Shown here one piece after another: positions 35,031-44,059 of a DNA stretch of 64,000 bases. Both the position numbers and the translations under genes were made by a program. The notes under the pieces were generated by a model that saw only the letters and a program-made list of their open reading frames with translations, made no database searches and was not told where the DNA came from. Source of the DNA: Hyphomonas adhaerens MHS-3 (GTDB lineage Bacteria > Pseudomonadota > Alphaproteobacteria > Caulobacterales > Hyphomonadaceae); the NCBI RefSeq assembly GCF_000685235.1, contig NZ_ARYH01000001.1, positions 620,001-684,000 on the forward strand, written 5' to 3'. Every line of letters starts with the position of its first letter. The first letter of the stretch is position 1.

Positions 35031-36470
35031 TCAGTCGTCGTCGGAGGCATAGTCCAGCGGCGGGCTGAGCGGGCGGTCCGGTGCCTTGGGCGCTTCTGGC
35101 GCGGCTTCTTCCAGTTCCGGCCCCGGCAGCGCAGGCACACGGCCCGCTTCCAGTTCGCGGCCATAGGACTCGTAGCGCGGATGCACGAGGTCGCCGACAT
35201 CGCCGAAGGCATAGACGAGGCGTGCCCAGCCCTGCTTGTCGAAATCGAAGGCATTGCCTTTCGGGTCGATGTCCGACCAGTCCGGTTCCCGCGAGGCGGA
35301 GACCGCCATCCGGCCCCAGCGCGCCGCTTCCGACTGGTCGCCATAGCCCTTCAGGGCCCGCTCCATCAGCAGGCACAGCCGCGCGGTCGGATTCTCTTCC
35401 ACCAGCAGCGCCAGCGCCCGGATCGCGCCGACCCAGTCGCCCTTGTCCATGGCGATCTCGGCCATCAGGATCTTGCTTTCACGGTGGTTCGGCCGGGCCG
35501 CGATCAGGGCCTGAAGGCGTTCAGCGATGTTCGCCTGGCTGTCCTGCGGCACGAGGCGGCGGGCCAGCTGTGCCAGCGCCGGGTGCGGGCGGGCCTTCCA
35601 GCCAAGCGCCAGCACGCCTTGCGCGGCCTTTGCCTTGCCATCCACCATCAACGTCTTGGCGCCATGGAAAGCGGCGGGCGGGAAGCCCGGTGCGGACCGG
35701 ATGGCTTCGGCCAGCGCTTTCTGGGCTTCGCTCTTGTGGTCATGCGGCAGGCCAACGGCATGAGCCGTCAGCAGCACGGCGCGGCGGCGGCGCAACCCAT
35801 CGCCCTTGATCATGCCCCGGCGCTCGCCCGTGGTGAGCGTATCCAGCGCCTTCTCCCACTCCCCTTTCGAGACCTGCAGGTCGAACAGGGAATTGAATGG
35901 CCAGTCGGCGGAAGATTTGAGGCCGAGCGCTTCGCGGGCGCGCGTTTCCGCTGTCAGCTGGTCGCCGCGCTCGGACGCTGCCATGGCAGAGCCGCGCAGG
36001 CCCGCAAGCTGGCCGCCCGGCAGGCGGGTCAGCTGGCTCCAGGCCCGTTCGGCCCCGGCCCAGTCATCATTCGCTTCGGCGGCGCGCGCTTCCAGCAGCA
36101 GTTTCAGGCGTTCGTCCTCGGCATGCTTGGCCGCCTTGCGGGCAAGCTTCAGCGCCGCTTCGGCATCGCCGGCTTCGGCGGCCAGCAGGCCCTCGGTCAG
36201 CGCGGCGTTCGCCTTGCGCGATTTCGACCGGCGGCGGGACCGGGCAATCCGGCCCGGCAGAACGAAGATGCCTGAAATGACCCACCAGGCCGCCGCCATC
36301 AAACCTGACAGGGCCAGCACGAGCGCCACGGCGGCGCCGGACTTGATGGAAATCTCTTCCGTCCCGATCGGCACGGTCACCTTGCCGGGAAGCGTATAGG
36401 CCCACCAGCCGAAAGCGAGCGCTGCGATCAGCACGATCAGAAGCACGAGAAACACGATGATCCGGTTCAT
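35031..36470 (-). CDS. HemY-like TPR protein of the haem operon
   Basis: 479 residues from the ATG at 36470. Two membrane helices at the N-terminus (IIVFLVLLIVLIAALAFGWWA and a second near residue 50), then helical repeats of TPR type, the HemY_N layout. The start overlaps the upstream stop by four bases. Despite the name it is not a protoporphyrinogen oxidase; its role is unsettled. Confidence 0.87.
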   Translation of the reverse strand: MNRIIVFLVLLIVLIAALAFGWWAYTLPGKVTVPIGTEEISIKSGAAVALVLALSGLMAAAWWVISGIFVLPGRIARSRRRSKSRKANAALTEGLLAAEAGDAEAALKLARKAAKHAEDERLKLLLEARAAEANDDWAGAERAWSQLTRLPGGQLAGLRGSAMAASERGDQLTAETRAREALGLKSSADWPFNSLFDLQVSKGEWEKALDTLTTGERRGMIKGDGLRRRRAVLLTAHAVGLPHDHKSEAQKALAEAIRSAPGFPPAAFHGAKTLMVDGKAKAAQGVLALGWKARPHPALAQLARRLVPQDSQANIAERLQALIAARPNHRESKILMAEIAMDKGDWVGAIRALALLVEENPTARLCLLMERALKGYGDQSEAARWGRMAVSASREPDWSDIDPKGNAFDFDKQGWARLVYAFGDVGDLVHPRYESYGRELEAGRVPALPGPELEEAAPEAPKAPDRPLSPPLDYASDDD

Positions 36471-37630
36471 GGTGTCTTGGCGCCCCCATCCGCCAGGGCG
36501 AGGCGCACGGCCTCCAGCGAAGTTTCCAGAGTGATGCGCCGTTTCGCATCTTCGGTCCATCCGGACATTGCCGTGCCTGTCGGCCCGTCCAGCCGGGTTG
36601 TATAGGATACGGCGTCTTCAAGGTCACCCTTTTCGAGCGCTTCGGCCGCCCGCGACAGCAAGGCGAACGGATCGGCATCGCTGCCATCCGCCTTGCGGAC
36701 GGTGACGGCGCCGCCAAAGAATTTGTTGATCCAGCCCCAGCGCCCCGAGTCTTCCGTCGGCACGGTCCGGCGCGCGGCATCGGCGGCGGCGGCGAACGTC
36801 TCTGTCAGCTCCGCCCGGGTTGGCACGCCTTCCGTTGCCAGCGGGCCGAGGACGCGGACATCATCCGAGGTCGGCAAGGCGGCGCGCAGCGCCCGGTAGT
36901 CGGACTCGAAAGGCTCTCCCCGGCGGGAGGCCGCTTCGATGGCTGACAGGGCCAGCGCGGCTTCGGCGACCGAACTGGCGGAGGCGGCTTCGGCGCGGGC
37001 ATCGCTCTGCTCGGTCTGGACGCGGGCCAGCATGTCGGCGAGGGAGCGGCCCTGCTTTGTCTGCTCCAGTGTCGAGTCGCGAAGCGTTTCCACGTCCCGC
37101 TCCAGCGCGGCAACGCGGGGACTGAGATCTACCGGCAGGGGCCGGGCTTCAAGCGCATCCAGCCGGTCAGACAGGGCGCCAAGTGCCCGGGCGAGGTCTT
37201 CCGGGGCCACCGTGTCGCCGGGTTCGACGGATTCCAGCGCATCGAGCCGGGCAATGATGCCGGTCAGGTCCACCGGCGCGGCATTGCCGGCGGGGAGGTT
37301 GTCGATCCGGTTTGCCAGTGCGTCGATCCCGGCCTTGAGCGCCGCGCGGTCGTCCGGGGCGGCCTGTTCCAGCTTGCCGATCCGGTCGTTCAGCGCGGCA
37401 ACTTCTTCATCGGCATTTCCGAGGCCACTGCTGGGAGGCAGCACCATATGGGCGCCAATGCCGATCAGGCCGCCAAGCCCGGCTGCCATGATGCTCATCA
37501 CACCGGCGCCGAGCCAGCCGGGTCCGCCGCCCGCTTTGGGCGCCTTCCCCTCATCGGGGGCCAGTTCGAAATCCGCGTCGATCGGTTCACCCGGGTCGAC
37601 GGAGCTTTCAGGGATAGAATCGTCTGTCAT
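36467..37630 (-). CDS. Mic60/mitofilin-like inner-membrane protein
   Basis: 387 residues: acidic cytosolic start, one membrane helix (about 38-63), a long coiled coil, and a C-terminal domain ending GTAMSGWTEDAKRRITLETS. Layout and position between hemD and hemY match the alphaproteobacterial homologue of mitochondrial Mic60, which shapes membranes. Assignment rests on architecture and synteny more than on single residues. Confidence 0.78.
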   Translation of the reverse strand: MTDDSIPESSVDPGEPIDADFELAPDEGKAPKAGGGPGWLGAGVMSIMAAGLGGLIGIGAHMVLPPSSGLGNADEEVAALNDRIGKLEQAAPDDRAALKAGIDALANRIDNLPAGNAAPVDLTGIIARLDALESVEPGDTVAPEDLARALGALSDRLDALEARPLPVDLSPRVAALERDVETLRDSTLEQTKQGRSLADMLARVQTEQSDARAEAASASSVAEAALALSAIEAASRRGEPFESDYRALRAALPTSDDVRVLGPLATEGVPTRAELTETFAAAADAARRTVPTEDSGRWGWINKFFGGAVTVRKADGSDADPFALLSRAAEALEKGDLEDAVSYTTRLDGPTGTAMSGWTEDAKRRITLETSLEAVRLALADGGAKTP

Positions 37631-37678
37631 GTCGAATCCGGTTTCAGCCTGCTTACACTCGCACAGGATTCCGGCTGC

Positions 37679-38383
37679 TTAAAGGCCGCTGGCCACAGCG
37701 GCGAGCGTGGCGAGCAGCGCGTCTTCATTCGGGGCTTCGGCGATATGGATCGCGGCGACCTCCCGGCTCTGCAGTGGACGGGCCGCCGCTTCGGAGATCG
37801 CCACAATAACGGCCTGGTCCAGCCCGCCGGCAGCCCAGGCAAAGGCCGCCGCCGCTTTTGCCGAATGGATGAGGACACAGGCCGGGCCTGCCGCCAGCGC
37901 CGCTTCCGCCTCAGGCGTCAGCTCATCGGCGGGAAGGGTTTCATAGAGGGCGAGGAAGTCCGCCGGGATGCCGCCTTCCTTCAACCGGGCAACGAGATCG
38001 CCTGCGGCGGCCTCATTAGCAACGTGCAGAACGCCTTCGGTCCCTTCCGGCAGGGCCACCAGAATATCTGCGGCAAGCGCGGCCGCATCGCCTGCGCCTT
38101 CATAGACAGCGGCAAAGCCCCCCTCCCGTGCGGCCGCCGCGGTGGACGGACCGACACACCAGGCCTTGGCCGCCCGCAGGGTGCTGGCCTCTGTAAAGAA
38201 GCGCACGCCATTGGCGCTGGTGAAGACGAGATGCTGCACGCCGGAGAGATCCGGCAGATCCACATTTAGCCGGGCGAGCGACAGCATGGGCGACGCAATC
38301 GGCGTCACATCCATCGCCGCCAGCCGGGCCATGGTTTCGGAGGCGCCGGGTTCGGCGCGGGTCACGATGACCGGAAGGCTCAC
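37679..38383 (-). CDS. hemD: Uroporphyrinogen-III synthase
   Basis: 234 residues, a poorly conserved family. Supporting points are the start [19 protein letters not shown], the two-lobed alpha/beta pattern, the [11 protein letters not shown] motif and the coupling to hemC. GTG start overlapping the hemC stop (GTGA). Closes and inverts ring D of hydroxymethylbilane. Confidence 0.88.
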   Translation of the reverse strand: MSLPVIVTRAEPGASETMARLAAMDVTPIASPMLSLARLNVDLPDLSGVQHLVFTSANGVRFFTEASTLRAAKAWCVGPSTAAAAREGGFAAVYEGAGDAAALAADILVALPEGTEGVLHVANEAAAGDLVARLKEGGIPADFLALYETLPADELTPEAEAALAAGPACVLIHSAKAAAAFAWAAGGLDQAVIVAISEAAARPLQSREVAAIHIAEAPNEDALLATLAAVASGL

Positions 38384-39336
38384 CAGTCCCCCTCGAACGC
38401 AGGCAGTTCGCCGCCCGCCTGCTGGCGGATCTCGTTCGCAATGTCCTTGCCGAGCGCTTCGAGCTGAACTTCGTTGGCCGCTTTCCGGCAGGTACCTTCG
38501 GCGCGCCAGCGGGCGCCGCCATCCATGGCCAGCACTTCACCGACCAGATGCCATTCCTCGCCCTTGTCGAATGTGTGCGCGGCAATCGGCGTGCGGCACG
38601 ATCCGTCCAGCGCCAGCAGGAAGGCCCGCTCGATGATCGCGGCCGCCGCGGTCGGCACATGGTTCAGCCTGTGCAGCACGGTGGCGGCCTCGGCGTCCAT
38701 GTCCTCGCGCATGACCACGCCGACAATGCCCTGCGCCGCGGCCGGCAGCATGTCGGTCAGCGGGATCGGCGTCGCCACTTCCGGCTGGCCGAGGCGCGTC
38801 AGCCCCGCCATGGCCAGATAGGTCGCATCCGCGAGGCCCTCTTCCAGCTTGCGCATCCGGGTCGCGACATTGCCGCGGAAGGTGACGATTTCGAGGTCCG
38901 GGCGCATGGCGCGGGTCTGCGCTTCCCGGCGCAGGGACGCCGTGCCGACCTTGGCGCCCTGTGGCAGGTCCATCGGGCTTTTCGCATGCGGGGACAGGAA
39001 CCCCTCGCGCGGGTCTTCACGTTCCGGGAACGCGGCGAACACCTGGCCCGGTTCCAGCACGGACGGCACGTCCTTCAGGCTGTGGACCGTCAGGTCGACT
39101 TCGCCGCGCGTCAGGGCCGCGTCCAGTTCACGGGTGAACAGGCCCTTGCCGCCGGAATTGATCAGGCGTTCGGTCGTCAGCTGGTCACCGGATGTGGTGA
39201 AGGTGACGATCTCGCCAGTCATGGCGCCATCCGAAGCCGCTGCGATTCCGGCCGCGATCTGATTTGCCTGAATCAGGGCCAGCGGCGAACCACGTGTTCC
39301 GATCCGGAGCGTTCTGGGGGAATTTGTTTCAGTCAT
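38380..39336 (-). CDS. hemC: Hydroxymethylbilane synthase (porphobilinogen deaminase)
   Basis: 318 residues. [14 protein letters not shown] at the start, the [11 protein letters not shown] loop, [12 protein letters not shown] and the dipyrromethane-carrying Cys247 in [12 protein letters not shown]. Joins four porphobilinogens. First gene of the hemC-hemD-Mic60-hemY operon. Confidence 0.97.
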   Translation of the reverse strand: MTETNSPRTLRIGTRGSPLALIQANQIAAGIAAASDGAMTGEIVTFTTSGDQLTTERLINSGGKGLFTRELDAALTRGEVDLTVHSLKDVPSVLEPGQVFAAFPEREDPREGFLSPHAKSPMDLPQGAKVGTASLRREAQTRAMRPDLEIVTFRGNVATRMRKLEEGLADATYLAMAGLTRLGQPEVATPIPLTDMLPAAAQGIVGVVMREDMDAEAATVLHRLNHVPTAAAAIIERAFLLALDGSCRTPIAAHTFDKGEEWHLVGEVLAMDGGARWRAEGTCRKAANEVQLEALGKDIANEIRQQAGGELPAFEGDW

Positions 39337-39441
39337 CTCCCTCCCCTAGCGCCGGGCGTGCCGCTTGCCAATTGACAGAGCGACGCGGAAGCGGCTACCA
39401 AGCCTTATCGTTTATCGACAAATCCCTTTTCGGAGACCCCC

Positions 39442-41319
39442 ATGATCAAACCTGCCGTGTCAGCGCTGGCGCTGGCCTTTTCGCTCGCCGCCTGCGGACA
39501 GCCAGCCGACAAACCTGCCGCCCCCGCCGCCGCAACTGAGCTGACCGCCGACCAGAAGGCCGAGATCAGCAAGGAGTTGAATGAGTGGTTCGATGCAAAA
39601 TACGAGGAATCGCTGCAGGATAGCCCGATCACGATGACCTTCCTCGGCCGGAAGGACCTCAACGACCAGATCGACTGCTTCACCTTTGCCTGCGCCGATG
39701 AACAGCTGGCCCGCCAGAAGGCCGCCGTCGAGGAAATGAAAGCCAAGTTCAATTATGACGACCTGTCGGACGCCGACAAACTGTCCTGGGACCTCTTCGA
39801 ATACCAGTACGATCAGGCCGCCGAAGCCGCGAAGTTCCGCTATAACGGCTTTGTCTATGACCAGATGAACGGCCCGCAGGGCTTCATCCCGCAATTCCTG
39901 ATCAGCTTCCACAATGTCGAGAATGCCGACGACATGCGCGCCTATGTTTCGCGGATCCGCGAATCTGCCCGCGCCCTGAACGAAGCAACCGACGTGGCCC
40001 GCGAGAGCGCCGAGCACGGCACACACGCGCCGAAGTTCGCTTATGAGGGCGTAATCGACCAGTCGCGGAAAGTCATCACCGGCGCGCCGTTCACTGACGG
40101 GCCGGACAGTGCCCTGATGGCAGACGTGAAGTCCGAACTCGCCACGCTGGTGGAGAATGGCGAGCTGACTCAGGACGAGTCCGACGTGATCCTCGCTGAC
40201 GCCACCGATGCGATGACGAACGATTTCCTCGACGCCTTCGACAACATCATCGCGTTTGCGACCGAGGACATGGCGAACTCGCCGGATTCCACGCAAGCCG
40301 TCGGCGCCTTCCTGCAGCCGGACGGCGCGGCCTATTACGAGGAACGCCTCGCCAACAACACGACCACGTCGATGACCGCCGACGAGATCCACGAAATCGG
40401 GCTTGCCGAAGTGGACCGGATCCATGCCGAGATGGAAGCCATCAAGGACAAGGTCGGCTTTGAAGGGACGCTGAAGGAGTTCTTCGCTTTCCAGCGCGAC
40501 TCCAAGGATGATGAACGCTTCTACTATCCGGATACAGATGAAGGCCGTCAGGCCTATATCGACGACGCCACGGCGAAGATCGAGAACATCAAGGCCAAGC
40601 TGCCGGAGTTCTTCGGCATCCTGCCGAAAGCGGACCTCGTCGTGAAACGCGTCGAAGCCTTCCGCGAACAGCCGGGCGCTGCCCAGCACTACTTCCCCGG
40701 CACGCCGGACGGCTCGCGCCCCGGTGTCTACTACGCGCATCTCTCGGACATGAAAGCCATGCCGAAGGGCGAACTGGAAGTGATCGCCTATCATGAAGGC
40801 ATCCCCGGCCACCACATGCAGATTTCGATCGCGCAGGAGCTGACCGGCGTGCCGCAGTTCCGCACCCAGATCAACTTCACGGCCTATGCCGAAGGCTGGG
40901 GGCTCTACTCCGAATGGCTCGCCACGGAATTCCCGGGCACCTATGAAGACCCCTATTCCGACTTCGGCCGTCTCGGCTCCGAGATCTGGCGCGCCATCCG
41001 CCTCGTCGTGGACACCGGCCTGCATTCCAAGGGCTGGACCGAAGAACAGGCCGTGCAGTACTTCCTCGACAATTCCGCCATCACCGAGGCGCAGGCACGC
41101 TCCGAAGTGCAGCGCTATATTGTGATGCCGGGCCAGGCCACGGCCTACAAGATCGGCATGATCAAGATCCAGGACCTGCGCAAGCACGCCGAAGAGGAGC
41201 TGGGCGACAAGTTCGACATCCGCGGTTTCCACGACACCGTGCTAGGCGGCGGCTCGATGCCGCTCGACCTGCTGGAGCGCCGCGTCGACCAGTGGATCGC
41301 CGATCAGAAGGCCGCTTAA
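39442..41319 (+). CDS. DUF885 family lipoprotein, putative metallopeptidase
   Basis: 625 residues with a lipoprotein signal (FSLAACG). The DUF885 zinc motif YHEGIPGHHMQ (an HExxxGHH variant) is at about residue 450; the C-terminus contains MPGQATAYKIGMIKIQDLR. Family members are periplasmic or outer-membrane carboxypeptidase-like enzymes, mostly untested. A paralogue lies at the end of the window. Confidence 0.9.
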   Translation: MIKPAVSALALAFSLAACGQPADKPAAPAAATELTADQKAEISKELNEWFDAKYEESLQDSPITMTFLGRKDLNDQIDCFTFACADEQLARQKAAVEEMKAKFNYDDLSDADKLSWDLFEYQYDQAAEAAKFRYNGFVYDQMNGPQGFIPQFLISFHNVENADDMRAYVSRIRESARALNEATDVARESAEHGTHAPKFAYEGVIDQSRKVITGAPFTDGPDSALMADVKSELATLVENGELTQDESDVILADATDAMTNDFLDAFDNIIAFATEDMANSPDSTQAVGAFLQPDGAAYYEERLANNTTTSMTADEIHEIGLAEVDRIHAEMEAIKDKVGFEGTLKEFFAFQRDSKDDERFYYPDTDEGRQAYIDDATAKIENIKAKLPEFFGILPKADLVVKRVEAFREQPGAAQHYFPGTPDGSRPGVYYAHLSDMKAMPKGELEVIAYHEGIPGHHMQISIAQELTGVPQFRTQINFTAYAEGWGLYSEWLATEFPGTYEDPYSDFGRLGSEIWRAIRLVVDTGLHSKGWTEEQAVQYFLDNSAITEAQARSEVQRYIVMPGQATAYKIGMIKIQDLRKHAEEELGDKFDIRGFHDTVLGGGSMPLDLLERRVDQWIADQKAA

Positions 41320-41349
41320 GGCCACGCATTCGCCAATCAGGCGACGCTG

Positions 41350-41380
41350 GGGCAGGGCTTGCATCAGGCAGGCCCTGCCC
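41350..41380 (+). terminator. Hairpin after the DUF885 gene
   Basis: Stem GGGCAGGGC / GCCCTGCCC with a 13-base loop. There is no direct T run, so it may only partly stop transcription before the acyl-CoA dehydrogenase gene. Confidence 0.35.
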
Positions 41381-41412
41381 TACGCTTTTGAAGGAAAGCT
41401 ACGGAGCCAAAG

Positions 41413-42597
41413 ATGGACCTTTCCTTCAGCCCTGAGATCGAAGCCTTCCGCACAAAGGTGCGGACCTGGTTCGAGACAGACTTCCCGAAAGACATCATCC
41501 GCAAATACAAGGCCGGCCTGCCGCTGACGACGGAGGAAGTGCGCCGGTCTGAAATGGCCCTTGGACAAAAGGGCTGGCTCGCCACGGCCTGGCCGGAGGA
41601 ATATGGCGGCCCCGGCTGGGGGATCGAAGAACAATACGTCTTCGACGAGGAACTTGAACGCGCCGGCGTGCCGACGGTCACCCCGATGGGCGTCATCTAT
41701 GTCGGCCCGGTGATCTACACATTCGGCTCGGACGAACAGAAAGAACGCTGGCTGCCCGGCATCCGCGACGGCTCGGTCGGCTGGGCGCAGGGCTATTCCG
41801 AACCGGGCGCAGGCTCGGACCTCGCCTCCCTCCAGTTTAGCGCGAAATTGGACAATGGCACCTACACGCTCAACGGCCACAAGATCTGGACGTCCGCGGC
41901 CCAGCACGCCGACTGGATCTTCCTGCTCGCCCGCACCTCGCAGGAGGACAAGAAGCAGAAAGGCATCAGCTTCATCTGCTGCCCCATCGATGCGCCTGGC
42001 GTCACCGTGAAACCGATCATCACGATCGACGGCAATCACGTCCTGAACGAAGTCTTCTTCGAGGACGTGAAAGTGCCCGAAGACAACCGGATCGGCGAGG
42101 CCGGAAAAGGCTGGACCTATTCGCAATACCTGCTCGGCTTCGAGCGCACGTCTTACGCCCGGATCGGTGGCAAACGCGCCATGCTGCGCCATATCCGCGA
42201 CGTGGCCATGTCCACGCCGGACGGCAGCGGCGAGCGGCTGATTGATGATGAAGGGTTCGCCCGTCGCCTGACCGAAGCCGAGATGGCGGTCGACGGGCTG
42301 GAGATGACGGTGTTCCGCGTCCTGTCAGCGGCCGCCCGGGGCGGTTCCCCCGGCGATGCGGCCTCAACGGTGAAAATCCTCGCCACGACAACCCACCAGC
42401 AGATCACCGAACTGATGGTGGATGCCGCGGGCGCGTGCGCCCAGCCGCATTTCAGCTTCTGGGCAGGCCAGAACGACCCCGGCGGCTCGCCGGGGCGCGA
42501 CATGGCGACATATTTTGCAGGGCGTGCCCAGTCCATCTATGGCGGCACGAACGAGATCCAGCGGACAATCATTGCACGGAAAGTGCTTGGTCTTTGA
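41413..42597 (+). CDS. Acyl-CoA dehydrogenase family protein
   Basis: 394 residues with the three-domain ACAD pattern: helical start, QGYSEPGAGSDLAS and KIWTSAAQHADW in the middle, and FAGRAQSIYGGTNEIQR near the end. The base position used by medium-chain enzymes is Gly here (YGGT), as in many bacterial members. Substrate not readable. Confidence 0.92.
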   Translation: MDLSFSPEIEAFRTKVRTWFETDFPKDIIRKYKAGLPLTTEEVRRSEMALGQKGWLATAWPEEYGGPGWGIEEQYVFDEELERAGVPTVTPMGVIYVGPVIYTFGSDEQKERWLPGIRDGSVGWAQGYSEPGAGSDLASLQFSAKLDNGTYTLNGHKIWTSAAQHADWIFLLARTSQEDKKQKGISFICCPIDAPGVTVKPIITIDGNHVLNEVFFEDVKVPEDNRIGEAGKGWTYSQYLLGFERTSYARIGGKRAMLRHIRDVAMSTPDGSGERLIDDEGFARRLTEAEMAVDGLEMTVFRVLSAAARGGSPGDAASTVKILATTTHQQITELMVDAAGACAQPHFSFWAGQNDPGGSPGRDMATYFAGRAQSIYGGTNEIQRTIIARKVLGL

Positions 42598-42611
42598 GGG
42601 CTGCCGAGGAC

Positions 42612-42798
42612 CAGAAATCGCACTGCGATTTCCCGAGGCAGGCCCAAGCGCAAGCGCCGGGCTTCTGCTCTTTGCTGTTCCATCCTTCGACTTCGCTCAG
42701 GATGAGTCCGTGCTTGTTGAGCGCTCATGCTGAGCGCTTCGAGGGATCAGAAATCGCACGGCGATTTCCCCGAGAAGGCCCAAGCGCAAGCGCAGGGC
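42612..42798. repeat. Composite intergenic repeat element
   Basis: Two similar ~51-base direct copies (42612-42662, 42748-42798), each with a short palindrome (AAATCGCA-C-TGCGATTT in the first), flank a long imperfect hairpin (42684-42706 against 42724-42744) containing CTTCGACTTCGCTCAGGATG. The hairpin core resembles dispersed repeats I know from alphaproteobacterial intergenic DNA. No coding capacity. Confidence 0.75.
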
Positions 42799-42816
42799 AC
42801 GAAGCACGCGCGCGGG

Positions 42817-43047
42817 CTAAAAGTCGTACGCAATCCCCTTGCGTTCCCAGTCCCCGTACCGGGTCGGTTCAATGCTTCTGGGTCCGCCATGCTCGTCTTC
42901 CGGCAGGGCGGCGGCATCGGCCGCTTCTTTGGCCTTGCGGGCATCGGCCTCTTCCAGCGCACGGCGGGCAGCCTCCGGCAACGCCTTGCGGCGCGCGATT
43001 TCCTCGTCCGTCAGGACAGGGATTACAGCTTTGTCATCGCTGGCCAT
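42817..43047 (-). CDS. Succinate dehydrogenase assembly factor 4-like (DUF1674)
   Basis: 76 residues ending in the family signature GPRSIEPTRYGDWERKGIAY-DF. SDHAF4 proteins help mature the flavoprotein subunit of succinate dehydrogenase. The N-terminal half is charged and probably disordered. Short gene, divergent from htpX. Confidence 0.88.
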   Translation of the reverse strand: MASDDKAVIPVLTDEEIARRKALPEAARRALEEADARKAKEAADAAALPEDEHGGPRSIEPTRYGDWERKGIAYDF

Positions 43048-43109
43048 GAAGACTCCTCTTTTCGTTAACGCTCGCCATATAGGAGTTGCGGCCGGGGAGT
43101 GCTAACGCA

Positions 43110-43125
43110 CCGCGTACATACGCGG
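43110..43125. promoter_or_regulatory. Dyad upstream of htpX
   Basis: CCGCGTA-CA-TACGCGG, seven-base arms, 24 bases before the htpX start. Candidate operator, or a small leader hairpin. Confidence 0.35.
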
Positions 43126-43149
43126 AGAACAGAGTGGAGTTAAGGCCCA

Positions 43150-44049
43150 ATGGGCACACTGAAAACCTTCATCCTTCTCGCGGCGATGACCGCGCTCTTC
43201 ATGGGCGTCGGCTACCTGATCGGCGGCGTGCCCGGCATGGCCCTGGCTTTCGTCGTGGCCGCCGCGATGAACATTTTCTCCTACTGGAATTCCGACAAGA
43301 TCGTCCTGTCGATGCAGGGCGCGAAGGAAATCGACCCGCAGACCGCCTCCCCCATGCTGCGCACCTTCGCCAAGGACGTCGCCCTGCTGGCAGACCGCGC
43401 GGGCATGCCGCCGCCGCGCGTCTACATCATCGAAACGCCCCAGCCGAACGCCTTCGCCACCGGCCGCAACCCGCAGCACGCGGCTGTCTGCGCCACGACC
43501 GGCCTGCTCGGCATGCTGAACCGCGACGAAGTCCGCGGGGTGATGGCGCATGAGCTGGCCCATGTGAAACACCGCGACACGCTGACCATGACCATCACCG
43601 CCACGATTGCCGGTGCCATCGGCATGCTGGCGAATTTCGCCCTGTTCTTCGGGCGCGATCGCACCGGGCTGATCGGGTCCATCGCGATCATGATCTTTGC
43701 CCCGCTGGCCGCCGGCCTCGTGCAGATGGCCATCTCGCGATCTCGCGAATACGAAGCCGACCGCATGGGCGCAGAAATCTGCGGCAACCCGCTCTGGCTC
43801 GCCTCGGCGCTCGCGAAAATCGAACGCGGCGCCCGCTCCACGATCAATGTCGCCGCCGAGCGCAATCCGGCCATGGCGCACATGTATATCGCGAACCCGC
43901 TGAACGGGCGCGGGGCGGACAATCTCTTCTCGACCCACCCGGCAACCGCCAACCGGATCGAAGCGCTCCGCCGTCTCGCGGCGGACATGGGCGTGACCGC
44001 GCCGCAGGCCTCCCCGGCCATGCGCCGCGAAGCCGGCCCCTGGGGATAA
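43150..44049 (+). CDS. htpX: Protease HtpX (zinc metalloprotease, M48)
   Basis: 299 residues. Two N-terminal membrane helices, HELAH at 134-138, two more helices around 150-190 and [13 protein letters not shown] with the third zinc ligand. Degrades damaged inner-membrane proteins. Followed 10 bases later by the rsmB-like gene. Confidence 0.95.
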   Translation: MGTLKTFILLAAMTALFMGVGYLIGGVPGMALAFVVAAAMNIFSYWNSDKIVLSMQGAKEIDPQTASPMLRTFAKDVALLADRAGMPPPRVYIIETPQPNAFATGRNPQHAAVCATTGLLGMLNRDEVRGVMAHELAHVKHRDTLTMTITATIAGAIGMLANFALFFGRDRTGLIGSIAIMIFAPLAAGLVQMAISRSREYEADRMGAEICGNPLWLASALAKIERGARSTINVAAERNPAMAHMYIANPLNGRGADNLFSTHPATANRIEALRRLAADMGVTAPQASPAMRREAGPWG

Positions 44050-44059
44050 GGACCACATC

